A stretch of DNA of 64,000 nt from Melampsora larici-populina 98AG31 (taxonomy: Eukaryota; Basidiomycota; Pucciniomycetes; Pucciniales; Melampsoraceae): the NCBI RefSeq assembly GCF_000204055.1, contig NW_006768853.1, forward strand, positions 20,177 to 84,176. Reading direction: 5' to 3'. The translations under genes and the position numbers were made by a program. Shown piece after piece: positions 10,606 through 22,607 of this stretch; within the stretch, counting starts at the first letter, position 1; every line of letters begins with the position of its first letter. Below the pieces are notes generated by a model. It was not told the DNA's origin. It saw only the letters and a list, made by a program, of their open reading frames with translations, and ran no database searches.

Positions 10606-13600
10606 AGAAAAGCACGCAGCGCCAGGCGCAGGCGCTCCGCTGGCCCCGGAATCCTGGACCTCGGCGTTGCACTTCCCGCTATCATTCGGGGCCATAAATT
10701 CGGGAGGTTGCGCTTTCCGCTGATGAACCCCTAACCCACGCTGACCTTCCAGTTTCCAGCCTGCGTTCAGACTTCACCACCCACCCAAAGCCAGCCACCA
10801 TCCATCCACCATCCATTTCCATTCACGCCTTGCGCACAGATCAAGATCTTCAATTCAAGCTTTCCAATTTGGCGCCTTTACCATATCGATCGAATATTTT
10901 CAATCTTCTTCTCAGAGCTTTCTTTGCGCTATGGACTTTCCATGCCACTGGATCGAATCATCACTCAGTCTCAACAATCAGTGGCTTCGATACTTTCCAT
11001 GCCGCTGGATCTCATCATCTCTCAGTCTCGACATTCAGTGGCTTCGATGTTCGAAATCGTGGACCAATCAACTGCTCTTGCTCATAAAGGTATGTCCGTT
11101 TCTTCCCATCATTCAATCTCATTGACTCCCATCATTATAGTTATAGTTGTTGATCTTTGGGTTAAATTTTCTAAATCCTTATATACTCAATCGATTCCAT
11201 CAACCCAATCCATATTTAATTACTCGATCGATTCCATTAACTACTTCATTGACTTCATTAACCCACACCATTCGAACTTCGTAGTCACCGATCATGTCTA
11301 AGCAATCTACCCTTAAATCATTTGTTTCTTCGGGCTACGAGACTGACCAAGAACCTGCCAGCCAACCTCGACGATCTTCTCGTGTAGTTACACCTGCCAG
11401 ACGCCAGCCTGGAATGATTGTTCCCTCTTCCGACTCTCGCCGTGGTCTAGTAGACTTAGGGTTAGGTAGGGATGTGCGCGATGGACATGTCCATCGTCGC
11501 AGAGAGCGCTCGGCTTCTTTACCTGGTGCTCTAGATCTTGGTGAACCAGCTCGTGCTTTAGTTTCCTTATTCCAAGTAAGTCGTTTTATTTTCTATTTAG
11601 ATTTCATGAATATCGTATCTGATTAGTTGATCTTTCCTTTGTATGATTGATACAAACATTACGTAGGGCACTGCTACCGGTACCTCGAACCGAAACCGAC
11701 GAGAACGTTCGGTCTCGTTCTCAGAGGTTGGGGTAGCTAGCTCATCCTCTGTGAATACTTCAGGTTCAGGTCGTCTTCGGCCACTGGTAAGTCACAATTT
11801 TTTGGTTATCTCAAATTTCTATCTCATTTAGTGATTGATTCCAAATGTCAAACACCAGAACCTATCGGGTCCACCCACAGTTGACTTGCGGCAGGACTCG
11901 GACGAAGAGAATGAACGTATTCGCAAACGAAAACGCAATCAGCCCGTCGAACTCGAATACGACAGTCCGTATGTGTACTTTGAGGATCCGGAATATGGAG
12001 TTAACCAGCATGGCGAGCCAGATGTAAGTATATTTCTCGTTCTTCTCTCGCGTCTCAGTCATGAACTCTGATCAAAACAATGAAGACTGACAATCACAAC
12101 ATCTATAGCCTCCTGAAGGACCACCATTGTCCTACACTTGTCGATTATGTAGGAAGGTAGTTCGTATCAGTGGTAGTTCTCGATCAAACCTCAAGGTTCA
12201 CCGAGATGGAAGCAATGCTCCTGGAAAAGCAGGAGCAGGCTGTCCTCGTCGTCGTCAGGCCATCACAGCTGGTGCCAAGCTCCCACCCACTGTGAACGAA
12301 CTCCGAGCTCAACGTCTCCAGAACGCTCATCAAGGCTCACTCGCCACATTTGTAGCAGCCCCGCCAGCGTTTTCAGTCAAGACACTCAACCAATGTCTGA
12401 CTGTTTGGCAAGTTTCGCAAGCGCTACCATTCAAGAGAATCGACGATCCTCTTCTAAAGGCCATTCTATTTTGGCTACGACCTGAGGCACGAGTATACGG
12501 TCGAAAGTGGTCGGCCGATGAGGCGAAACGATTATATTTATCCTTTCGCACGTTGGTCATTGATCAGGAACTCAAGGTGAGTTTTTTTACTTTTCATTCG
12601 ATAATAAAATCAAGTTGATCCAATCATCATTCCTTTGTCTTTTGCTTTTGACAGGACTTAACTAGCAAATTCTGTTTGATACAGGATGTTTGGACGGTGA
12701 AAGGCAATCTTCATGCCTTCATCGGGGCATCGGTCTCGTTCATTACCAAAGATTGGAAGTACGTAGTCCGGCACTTAAGTTTCAAGCTTGTGGCATGGCA
12801 TCACAAAGGTACCCTGCTCGCTGAGCCAATGGTGGCGATCTTAAAGAAGAACAATCTTTATCAAAAGATGAGTTTTTTGTTTTCTTTTTTTAATTTTTAA
12901 TCATCCTTTCAAATTTGAACAATTGTCTTTACTTTTCGGGTGCTGACATTGATTTTGATATTTTACATGCTCGCCAACGTCTCAGATTCCGGCAGCAACA
13001 ACTTCACTCTTGAACGGGAAATGCACCGACAATTGCATGATGAAGGTATTCGATCAGGGCATGATTTTGGTTGGAAACCAAAATCAATGTCCATCAGGTG
13101 CTTCTGTCACAAGATGGGCCTGATTGTCAAAGCTGGTCTCGACGCCCTTGGAATGAAACCGATGCGGGTTCGTCACCATGCTTTAGGTAGGTTTCCAGCC
13201 ATTGACACTTTGGCAGTGATCGAAGAAGACGACGAGGCAAGAAGTGGCTCTCCAGATTCCAACCTTGACGACCTTGATAGTGATAATGGTGACGATGTGG
13301 AGAGTATTCACAGCAGTGATTCAGATGAAGCTGAATCCAATGCTGACCCTGATGAAGAAGATATCGAGGAAGAAGATGAGCCTCAAATTTACCGGAACCG
13401 CAAAAAAGCTTACCTTTTAGGTGACACGTACATGAAGCAACTCACCAAAGATGTAAGTTTTTCATATTTATCTCTATTCTTTCATTTCTTGAATATTATC
13501 CTCTAATACTTATCTTTTTGAAGATGGAGACTGTCAACAAGAAGTTGACTCGATCGAGTGGACATCGTGCCGATTTCAATCGGCGACGAGAACATGCTAA

Positions 13601-15256
13601 TATTCAACGCAAAGCTGAAGGTTTACGACCCCTCAAGGCTCTCTTGTCAGGGCATGGAATTCGTTGGGGAATTCGAGCCGAACGTTGGGAGCGGATGTGG
13701 GAGGCTCGCAATGTTTGTATAATTTTCGTTTCATATCATTTTTGAATATTTTCTTTCATGTGACAAGGCTAACAAATGTGATTTTAATTAGTTGATAGAT
13801 ACAGTTATGAAAGAGGACTTGACTGAAGTGCACTCCAAGAGACGACGTCCAAGAAAGGACGGTAAACGAGATGGCTACTTTGAGGAGCTAGTCTTCTCCG
13901 TGGCCGATTGGCAAGCCATGAGGGACATGCTAGATATACTGACGGTAAGTTTGGAAGTTGATTTTGCTCAGTTTTCTTATTCATTTCTTTTTCTTGATGG
14001 TTTTGTTTATTTTTCTTACTTTTGGTTTCTTCGTCACCATCTCTTATAGCCATATAAGATAATGACTCGCGATATGGAAGGCGATAAACCGACCGGGTGT
14101 ATGGTATTAGTAAAATACGTGCAGCTCAAATCTTCGATGGAAGAACGTTTGAAAGTTATGCACGACAACGATCCGCTCTTTCCGATGGTAGATATTATGA
14201 TAGATAGAATAACCAAGTATTTGGGTGAGGCACTTGAATGTCAGACCTTAGTTCTAGCGGCGATATTTCACCCCGGTCTTCGTCTTAAGTTCTTTGCTCA
14301 CGCCTTTGGAAACAATTCGAACCATCACTTCCGGGCTCAAGACTTATTAGAATCGTGCTTCACAACACAACACGATTCACCTGACCATCAAGATCCAATA
14401 ACCAACACGACTCCACCACCTGACTCCCCACCCGGTACCAACGACTTTTTAAACTTCTACAATGATGTGGTCACTTCAAGCAAACTTAATGAGCTCGAGC
14501 GTTACATTCAAGGTATTGATCCAATGGCTGCGACCGATATGAATGATCCACAAACCGCATTGGACTGGTGGAAAGTACGTGATCTTCTCGCTTATCTTCA
14601 TTCTAACATGTACTGATCAATCTGTCTCTAACAGGCACAAGGTGGAAAATACCCAGTCCTATCGGTTCTTGCTCGTGATTATTTAGCGACACCAGCGGCT
14701 TCTGCTGCCCCTGAGAGATCGTTTTCAATTGCAGGTCGAGTTTGCACAGCTGAACGGGGTGGAATGCTCCCTCGGATGATTGAGATGACCGTTAGTGGTC
14801 AAATCTGGGCAAATGAAGGTGTGCCCCTTATTGGGGATTTTGGTGAAGTTGGCAAGGTTCTAGAATTTGGGAAGAAGTCAATCAAAAAGAAAACTAGACA
14901 GTCTCACTTTTAATTTTCTTGTTTTACTGTTTTTTTTATTCAATTTAACTTTTTTTTTTTTATTTTCTCTACGCTCTTTTAAAATACTTTACTACTGCTT
15001 GTTTTATCTTTCTAGACATTCTTTTATGTTTCTCTTGAACAATATGAATTCATTTTCTTTTTCCAAAAAAAAATCGCTGCTTTTTTGCCTGAAGCGCTGC
15101 GAAGCGCTGCTCGGCCTAAGTTTAGCTTTCAGTTGACATTTTGCCGCGAGTTTTTTTTTAGTTTTGCTGAAAGTTGTCAAGATTCAGACGGTCCAAATTA
15201 CACTGCGCTTCCCAATCGGCGGCAAGCAGCGCTGCGCAGCGCTGCGAGCCAGGCTT
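10585..15256 (+). mobile_element. full-length hAT DNA transposon (4.67 kb)
   Basis: The element is bounded by imperfect inverted repeats (CAAGTCTGGCTCGCAGCG at the left, AAGCCTGGCTCGCAGCG read inward from the right) and flanked by the 8-bp direct repeat GACTCAAG, the target-site duplication length of hAT elements. Both ends carry dense subterminal GCAGCG/GCGCTGCG motifs, the kind of arrangement hAT transposases bind. The interior codes for one multi-exon transposase without visible stops in its exons. TIRs, TSD and open coding sequence together suggest a fairly recent insertion. Confidence 0.88.
11294..14913 (+). CDS. hAT-family transposase (BED zinc finger, C-terminal dimerisation domain)
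   Basis: This is the element's transposase. The chosen start is the ATG at 11294. Exons 11294-11575, 11667-11786, 11859-12023, 12109-12576, 12655-~12870, ~12986-13452, 13524-13712, 13792-13944, 14050-14574 and 14635-14913 have GT..AG borders. All but the ~12870/~12986 junction are multiples of three with phase 0. The first 150 residues are Arg/Ser-rich with acidic patches. A BED-like zinc finger (YTCRLCRKV...H.DG...C) lies in the fourth exon. The middle has the RNase H-like stretch including DSGSNN and a long acidic insert. The last two exons carry the hAT dimerisation signature (LDWWK, then YPVLSVLARDYLATPAASAAPERSFS). The protein ends in a basic tail. Its partner DNA is the element's own ends. 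Confidence 0.88.
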
Positions 15257-15264
15257 GACTCAAG
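15236..15264 (+). repeat. right end of hAT element: TIR plus 8-bp TSD
   Basis: The inverted terminus CGCTGCGAGCCAGGCTT ends at 15256 and is followed by GACTCAAG (15257-15264), matching the left flank exactly. The final G of the left-type TIR is shared with the duplication. Confidence 0.85.
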
Positions 15265-16830
15265 GCTTCAAATTCATTAAGTAGCAAAAACGTTTGTAAC
15301 ACAGTCACAAGACTTTTGGTTTGGAATGTATTGTGATCAGCGGGGTTGGAAAACTTAAACTTGATGAGTTGAGATGAGATGAGATGAATTCTGGAAGATT
15401 TTTGGGTGTATTATATGTAGATAAGTCTTGGCTTGCAGATCAGTTCAACTTCCATGATCTTGGTATTGGGATCAATTTGGAACCATGAAATGGAAGAAGG
15501 ATTTCTTGTGTCTTTGAGAATGATATGGTTTTGTTTTTGTGAAGATGGTTTGCTTTAGATTGGTAAGTTTGGTCTTGTACTGATACATGCAACACAAAGG
15601 TTCTTTGGAGGACTCTTTGTGATCAGATAGATCAGGATATCTGTAGGATCATATATGGTATTTTTGGCTAGAATATGTAATGCTTCAAGTTCCAGTTATG
15701 GGTAGTAGGACTTTCTTGGTGGTCATGGAACCTTGAGCTTTATGAGGTGATCTCAACATCATCACAAGGCTCCAGATGACAGATTTCAGACATGTGAGAT
15801 GCTCCATGAACATACACAAAGACTAGGTTCAAAATAAGACCCCAAAGATCTCTTTTTACAAAGTTCAATTGTGAGAAAACTAAATTGTTACTCATCCAGA
15901 TGAGCCAATATCTGAGCATCTCTGTATGTACAAGATGGCTCTCAATTTACCCATCCTGCTGTACATATGTAGTGTGGGTGCACTGCTATGGCTCAGGTGT
16001 GTAGTGATCAATGCTTTATTACCAATTATACTTCCAATGATTTTCCCATGCTCAATTGAAGGGAAGTTGATTGGTGTTTGTAGAAATTGAATTATGAAAG
16101 TGGAATATCTCTATACTAGACACAAGATACATATATAATATTTTTGGGCCAAAACCATCCACATGGCTTTGGCTGGGTCATAAGAAACATGTCAAAGAAA
16201 AAAAAATGAAGAAAATCTATTCAAAATTGACTTTTTTTTGTGGCTCATGGTTTCACCACAAAAACATTGTTGTAAAAGAAATCACATTTTGGCTCTAGTA
16301 AGACAATAATGATATCTGGTCTCCTGTTAAATTGCAATAAAAAATCATTCCGATATTGCTTGTTGTTCTGTTTTGAAAAAGAAAAAGTGAAACGTAAGTT
16401 TTTACTCAATAAAACTTCAAACTTGGATGTAATTGAAGGCAATACAGCCAAATTTTGGGTTTTAACCAGTTAAAACTTAGGTTTCAAGTTCACAAACTTT
16501 TTCTTTTCAAAAGAGGCATAACAAGCAATATCAGAATGGCTGTAATGGGATTAACTACAAAATTCCATATATTGACAAACCAAAAGTCACAGACACCACT
16601 TGTTATAAGCACACACTGTCACCAAGCACATGATCATGTGTGTATAGGCATTTTAAGAATCTCAACTCACAATTTGACACGTCCACAAAAATCATCCTCT
16701 CTTGCCTGATTTTTTAGTTTATAAGTTTTCATAGCAATCTAAGCTGTCTTACAAACATTTAGCTCATCCAGTTGTATTGGTTCTGATTCCAAAATGTTGT
16801 CTTCACCAGATTGTTCATAGATCACTCCAA
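15265..16830. other. intergenic stretch without recognisable genes
   Basis: Short ORFs only, many stops in all frames, and no clear repeat boundaries. The minus-strand frame at 16245-16451 is short and has no recognisable motif. Confidence 0.45.
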
Positions 16831-17139
16831 TTAATGAGACTTACACATAAGATCAATGTAGATCTCTTTAGAAGTTGAAGAAACTTTACCCGGAGGTTGT
16901 GGTCCGATATACAGGCCGGGGTTAAACATCGGTACATATGTATCTCGATGCTCCTCGATGCCGGGTTGAATGTGCTCCGAGACGAACTCCATCCGAATCC
17001 GAAAAGCGAAAAGGATTCGGCAGTGATTTTGATGTATGTATTGTACGGGCGGTGAAAGATGGAATCGAGTCGGTCGGAGGATAAAGGTCATGATCGATCG
17101 GATCAGTGCACATGATGATCCAATAAATGTGTTTTGCAC
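16831..17139 (-). CDS. possible small gene, divergent from the fatty acid hydroxylase
   Basis: A 102-codon frame has a basic, aromatic N-terminus and then a more protein-like stretch (EHIQPGIEEHRDTYVPMFNP, then GLYIGPQPPGK). The N-terminal Arg-rich part would suit a mitochondrial import signal. TTATGTGTAAGT near the 3' end could be a donor, so a downstream exon may exist. It is transcribed away from the hydroxylase gene, with about 570 bases between the starts. I recognise no family. Confidence 0.3.
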   Translation of the reverse strand: MQNTFIGSSCALIRSIMTFILRPTRFHLSPPVQYIHQNHCRILFAFRIRMEFVSEHIQPGIEEHRDTYVPMFNPGLYIGPQPPGKVSSTSKEIYIDLMCKSH

Positions 17140-17713
17140 TGGTTCTTGCTGTTAGCATTTACTTTACTAATCTTGTTTCGAGTCAAGAGTCGAAGTGGGT
17201 GAGAGTCTTGATGGGTTAGGTGTGAGTTTGGTTGAGGGATGGGTTTGTTTGATCAATTGATTGATTTGATCAGGCACCGATGATGAAAACGTAAGATTAA
17301 CCAAATCCTTGAAACTTCAAATCGAGATCCACGCATTCAAGAATCAAGTCGGTTGGTGATCTGATATGTAATCTAATTTGGATGTTTAATTTCAGAATCT
17401 TAAGACTAAATTTAAGTGTCATCAATTCATTTCAAACTCAATTAAACTTGGCTTATTTAACCAATTATCTCTCTCTCTGTTTCTGTGTGTCTCTCTGTGT
17501 GCATCGAATCGCTAAACTTATTGATCCATTTCCTTGATTACCAACCTCGAGAGCTTCTTCTGATTATCTTTATTATCATTTTTATTTTTATTTTTATTAA
17601 CCTCAACTTACTCACTCTTTAAACTAATCATCATCTTCAATCGATACTCAAACCAACCGATCCCATCTCAATCCAACCCATAAACTCATCTCGATTCTCA
17701 ACAAAACACAAAA

Positions 17714-19223
17714 ATGTCTTCACTCAAACAACAACCAACACCTGAACCACAAGATTTAAAAAGCAATCGAATCTATTTACCCGAAGATGTTGCTCTTCAT
17801 CAGACTCTTAAAGATCTTTGGGTCTCATTCAATGGAAAGGTTTATAATCTATCGTTGAGTTTCTTGATCACTCGAACAACTTGATGGATTTGAAACCCCA
17901 TTTACTAATCTTCATCGATTCTTCATTAACTCCAATCAACCATCAATCAACCACCACTACCCATTCACCCTCCATTCAACTCAATCGATTCACACAATCC
18001 AACAGCCACTTTGCTTCAGATCATCCAGGTGGAGATGAATTACTACTCAAATACGCTGGTAAAGTATGTACTCATCTCTTGACTCACTCCAATCACCAAA
18101 CTCATCGTACATTGATCAAATCAGGACCTCGGTGCAGCCATGAAAGATCCAGACGAACATGTTCATTCAGATTCAGCATACTCAATGTTGAACGAATTCC
18201 AAATCGGGATCATTGGCAATCCCGAAACGATAGTAGATCCGAACCTAATCATTGATGATGATTTCAAACCGAGCTCAACCGATATTACTGATGATTTTAA
18301 TCGAAACCGATTCTTAGATTTAAACCAACCTTTGATTATGCAAATGTGGAATTGTAACTTTTCTAAAAACTTTTATCTTCAACAAGTTCATCAACCTAGA
18401 CATCTTTCACAACCGGCTAGATTGTTTGGTCCTTGGTATTTAGAAATGTTTACAAGAACGTCTTGGTATGTGGTTCCATTGGTTTGGTTACCGATTGCCA
18501 CGTTGATTGGGATCAGATCGGTACAACAACATTTGGAGAATGGTGATGAGTTACAGATTGGCTTGGCGAAGACTTTGGGTTGTTTTTTGTTGGGCAATTT
18601 GATTTGGACTATCTTGGAATATGTTCTTCATCGGTTCTTGTTTCATATTGATGGAGTCTTACCTGATCGTCCTATCTTTCTCATGTTACATTTCTTACTA
18701 CATGGAGTACATCATTATTTACCGTACGTGATCGATCTGATCTGATCAACTCGATGTCTTGACTATCAAACTGATTGGTTTTTTTCTCGGTTTCTGTAGA
18801 ATGGATCGACTTCGATTAGTGATGCCACCATTACTCTTCTTAGTCTTGTCTTATCCATTCACTCAATTGGGACATGCACTCTTCCCAGCTGCTTATGCTA
18901 ATGGGATCATTTCGGGTGCATTTGCGTTTTATGTACTTTATGATTGTACTCATTATGCTTTACATCATACTCAGTTACCCAATTATATTAAAGAAATGAA
19001 AATCTATCATATGGCGTAAGTGGTTTGAATTTGGATTTGGTTTTGGTTTCTTTGGGGTTCTTGATTCTTGTCTTGTAGATGAAACTGACTTGATTTTGTT
19101 TGGGTGGTTTTCTTTTTTCTTGTGGATCGGTTTAGTCATCATTTTAAAGATGCTGATCTTGGATTCGGTGTGACTTCTAAGATTTGGGATTATGCTTTTG
19201 GAACAGTTTTACCTGTTCGATAA
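17714..19223 (+). CDS. SCS7: fatty acid 2-hydroxylase (ceramide very-long-chain fatty acid hydroxylase)
   Basis: An ER membrane enzyme that adds a 2-hydroxyl group to very-long-chain acyl moieties of ceramide/sphingolipid. Five exons (17714-17853, 18006-18063, 18125-18723, 18800-19015, 19136-19223) add up to 366 residues with matching phases, close to the family size. An N-terminal cytochrome b5-like domain is seen: LWVSFNGKVYNL, then SHFASDHPGGDELLLKYAGK with the haem-binding HPGG. A linker (HVHSDSAYSML) follows, then hydrophobic segments (around WYVVPLVWLPIATLIGI and LFLVLSYPF). The di-iron histidine clusters of the fatty-acid hydroxylase superfamily are present: EYVLHRFLFH, HFLLHGVHHYLPMDRLRLVMPP, DCTHYALHH and YHMAHHFKD. 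The third cluster is completed only by the last splice. A T-rich 3' flank follows. Identification is firm; the symbol is by family analogy to yeast. Confidence 0.93.
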
Positions 19224-20070
19224 ATGATCAATGAGGTTTATTTGATTAGATTTTCTTCTTTTTTTTTCTAAGATTTTATTGAGCTTTTCCTGTTGTGTTT
19301 TTTTGTGTTTTTTTTTTCTTTTTGGATACCGTTTGTTTTTTCTTACATGGTTTTTTTCATGATTTCTTTTTTTTTCGTTTGCTCGTCTTTGTTATTTTTT
19401 TTGTTTGAAAATTCTTATTTTTGGTTTTCTTTTTTAAAAGCACTTTTTTTGAATGAATGAATGATTAAGAAAGATTGTGATTTGGTTTTTTTTAAAACTT
19501 GTTGCTTTTTAATTTTTTTTTTCTTTACTACAAAGTGTGATGTTCTTTATATTTTTTTTTATTAAAAAAATTGATTCCTTTTTTTTGATGATTTCTTTTT
19601 TTTTGATGATTTCTTTTTTTTTGAGGTTTCGGTTTCTATTGAACAATGATACATTTTTTTCAAGTTTCTTTGTTTATTTTGTTTTTGGTTTTGAAAGTTT
19701 TGAAGAATTATGAATATTTTTTATTTGAAATTTCTAAAGTGTTCAGCTTTTTCTTTTCTTTTTGATTTGAAAATTTATGGTTTGTGTGAGTGTGAGTGTG
19801 TGATTTTGACTTTTTGATTTGGTTTTGGATTTCTTTTTTTTTAAAGTTTGTGATGTGTAATCTTTTTGGTTTGAAATTTCTCAAGTTATTGGTTTTTTTG
19901 GATTTGGTTTGTGAGGATTCATAAAGTTGAGGTAAGAGTATGGGGGTTTGTTGAAGATGATCTCAAATGGAAAGATTCATAGAATGGATATGTATAGGTT
20001 GTGAGATTAAAAGAGATTGAGAGTGTAGGTTTGGGAGAAAAGTTTGGGGTTGGGTTTGAACTTTCACTCT
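19224..20070. other. T-rich 3' flank of the hydroxylase gene
   Basis: Long poly-T/TG-rich tracts on the plus strand and no ORFs. GATGATTTCTTTTTTTT is repeated in tandem near 19585-19622. Confidence 0.5.
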
Positions 20071-20072
20071 TA

Positions 20073-20223
20073 GGGCTTGTTCACTTACGGAAATTCAGGT
20101 GAGAAATTGCGTTCTGTGAATTTTTTAATGTACAAATGAAACTTGCTCCAGCAAATATGTAGACACTTTAAATTTTGCAGAATGTGATTTCTCATCAGAA
20201 ATTGCTTAAGAGTGAAGGTGCCC
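20073..20223. mobile_element. short MITE-like element (about 150 bp)
   Basis: The ends are imperfect inverted repeats about 45 bases long: GGGCTTGTTCACTTACGG.. at the left against GGGCACCTTCACTCTTAAG.. read inward from the right. Both share GAGAAAT and ATTCTG blocks further in. TA dinucleotides flank both ends (20071-20072 and 20224-20225), as for a TA-targeting family. There is no coding capacity. The superfamily is uncertain because TTA/TAA flanks could also be read. Confidence 0.5.
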
Positions 20224-20225
20224 TA

Positions 20226-22198
20226 AACTCAGTTTCCAAGACTTTTCCAATATAAAATAGATCAGTTGGTTTATTGGTTTGATTGAGTTGTTTTTGGAAA
20301 CCATGAAAAATCGTATATTAAGATGATATATTAGATTAGAACTTAAAGGATGAGGTTTCTTTGTGATTTGAAAAAGAGATCATTGATTGATGAGATGAGA
20401 TGAAATGAGTGATTTTCATTGAATAGTTTATTGGCTTGGATCTTTTGAGAGATTGGTTCTGTGCCAGTGGTGAGCTTTGAGGGTTTTGAAATGTTCAGTT
20501 GGATTACAAGTCTTGAAGGTAGAGGGTCAGAGGCTTAGTTCTATGTTTTGGTTCACAGTGGAACTTGTCTGGTAGCAATAACAATTCATGATGGTATAAA
20601 CTAGCAAGCAGGAGTGGCACTCCTGGTGATCCAGTTTGATATGATGGAAATCAGGTTGGAAAGTTCATGATGGATTTAGAAATGATGTATAAACCAAAAA
20701 TATTCCTTTCACCAGTTTATGTTATAAGGATGAGTGATCAGGAGATGTGGTCTAGCAAATCCATATACTAGTAAACAGATTACTTGGATCTGATCAAAGT
20801 CTTGATCAATTTCAGGGTTTCAGAAATCTACAATGATTTGATGGGATGTTCCAAGTGGGCCTGAGGTGAGTACATATTGGAATCCATTCAAGGGGGGTTG
20901 GTATAAAGCTGTGCAAAGAATGGGTACACAAGCACATCTTGGAACACTCCATGACAGTCTCTGAGGGGGTGGATGGCTTGCAGGAGACCGTGTCAGGATG
21001 CCCTGTGCAAACAAAGAGGACATCCTGAATGTATCTGAGTGTCCTTGTGGAGTATGGTCTCTCATCAAAGTCCAGGAAGTGAATATATGTTTGGGCTTCA
21101 AGACCCAAAAAGACACATTTTTGAAAAAAATAACTTTTGGAGGTTCCAACAGGGTTGTTGAGATAGGCACATCAAGGGCCTCATATCTAACTCTGTTACA
21201 ACCAATTAGAATTCTGTCACACAGATATCCACATTGATAGACTCTAACCATACATTGGCAAAGAGAGACTATGATCTGTGGAAAAGAAGATGAGAAAGAA
21301 ATTGAGTTGTTCCCAGAAGATATGAAATGAGAGCCAGTAAGCTCATCATGGTCTTGATGTTACTCATGTTGGATTCTAGATCTTTGGTGTCATCTTTGGC
21401 TTATTTCCAAGTAATTCCTTATAATTCTTTGTATAGTATAGTTGAAATATATTATACCAACAGTACAATATACTGGTATAGTATAGTGGCAGCCTTGATG
21501 TTCACCAGGTTTGGAAAGATCATCTGATCAAGAACTTCTTGTTGGCCTTGATGCTAAAATGAATCCACTGTTAGTGGTATCTGCATCACCACTCAAGTTG
21601 GCATTCAAGATGATCCATACTGATCTGACACAGAAATGTAGGCTTAAAAGTTTTAAAAGAATTGCATGAAATCAACATTTGAGGATCAAGAATTAAAGTT
21701 TGTGTTGAATTGGAGATCTGATGGGAAGTCAATCATATCTAATTACGAGTAAGTCTGACTGGTGCTTGAGGATAGAGAAATAATTCAAAAGTCGTTTTTC
21801 ATGATGTTTCAAAATCAGTTCAAGCCTTGAGATAACCCAATTAAGAGGCAAACAAATGACTGGCCGTCTTTTGGCATTCTCGGATTCAGATCAATGTTAA
21901 ATGAGATCATAGAACCACAAGTTCCCGAAAAGAAGTCCCGTGTTCAGGAAACATGCAATTAAACAAATAAAAGTCCTTTACTTATACAATCGAGAGTACA
22001 TGAGTTCAAGACCTTCTGTTCAAATAGGTCCCAAAAGGTTATAAACCTTTGATGTGCTCGAATCAATGAGTTTTTCGAGCGGTGATAGAAGTTTTGGACG
22101 TGCGGTCGGTGAAGATGAAGGCCATCGATAAAAACCAAGAGGAAGATGAATTGACTTGCGACGAACAAAAAGAGAAACGGTCTATGAAGAAGAGATTC
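20226..22198. other. intergenic stretch, no supported gene
   Basis: Overlapping minus-strand frames at 20812-21251 are the longest ORFs. They have no motif I recognise and disagree about frame, so they look like chance or decayed transposon sequence. The rest has short ORFs only. Confidence 0.4.
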
Positions 22199-22607
22199 TT
22201 AAAGAGATTGATATGTATGTTCTTGACGAAGATCACTTCGTTTTGGTTCTATAAGAAATAAACCCTCAAGAAGAAAATCAGTACAAAACCTTTGAGAGTA
22301 TATATATAGAGAGAAATTCTTTTTCGAATAGGACTCACGTATCAGTGGGTTTAGTTGTGCAAGATAAACGATTGCCCACATTAGATAACAACAGATTATC
22401 GAAGCTAGTATCGAACTACGAACAACACTAAAGAAAGGAAGATAGGGTATGGTTGTTTTATGCGTGAGTTATGAGAAGTCAAAAAACGACCAGATTGAAA
22501 AAAATGATGACGTACACTTGATTATCACCCTTTGGTGCTGCTGACCAACCTAATCCAGCTAAAAGGGCTGCGATGATCAAGATACCGAAAATAAGAAATC
22601 CTCCCAT
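22199..22607 (-). CDS. VMA9: V-type proton ATPase subunit e
   Basis: A small hydrophobic subunit of the membrane (Vo) sector of the vacuolar H+-ATPase. Three tiny exons on the minus strand (22607-22516, 22427-22339, 22248-22199) join in phases 2 and 1 to give 76 residues, the usual family size. The first membrane helix is LIFGILIIAALLAGLGWSAA, followed by the PKGDNQ loop. The second helix lies in SILASIICCYLMWAIVYLAQ and leads into LNPLI. The C-terminal tail PKRSDLRQEH is characteristic of subunit e. The start at 22607 is chosen on family length: an in-frame ORF continues upstream to 22862, but its low-complexity extension is unlike the family and is probably leader. The gene is easy to miss because no single exon codes for more than 31 residues. 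Confidence 0.88.

Noticed and set aside
20812..21251. overlapping minus-strand ORFs of 98 and 143 codons
   Set aside because: Two frames compete, no motif is recognised, and no start/splice pattern supports either.
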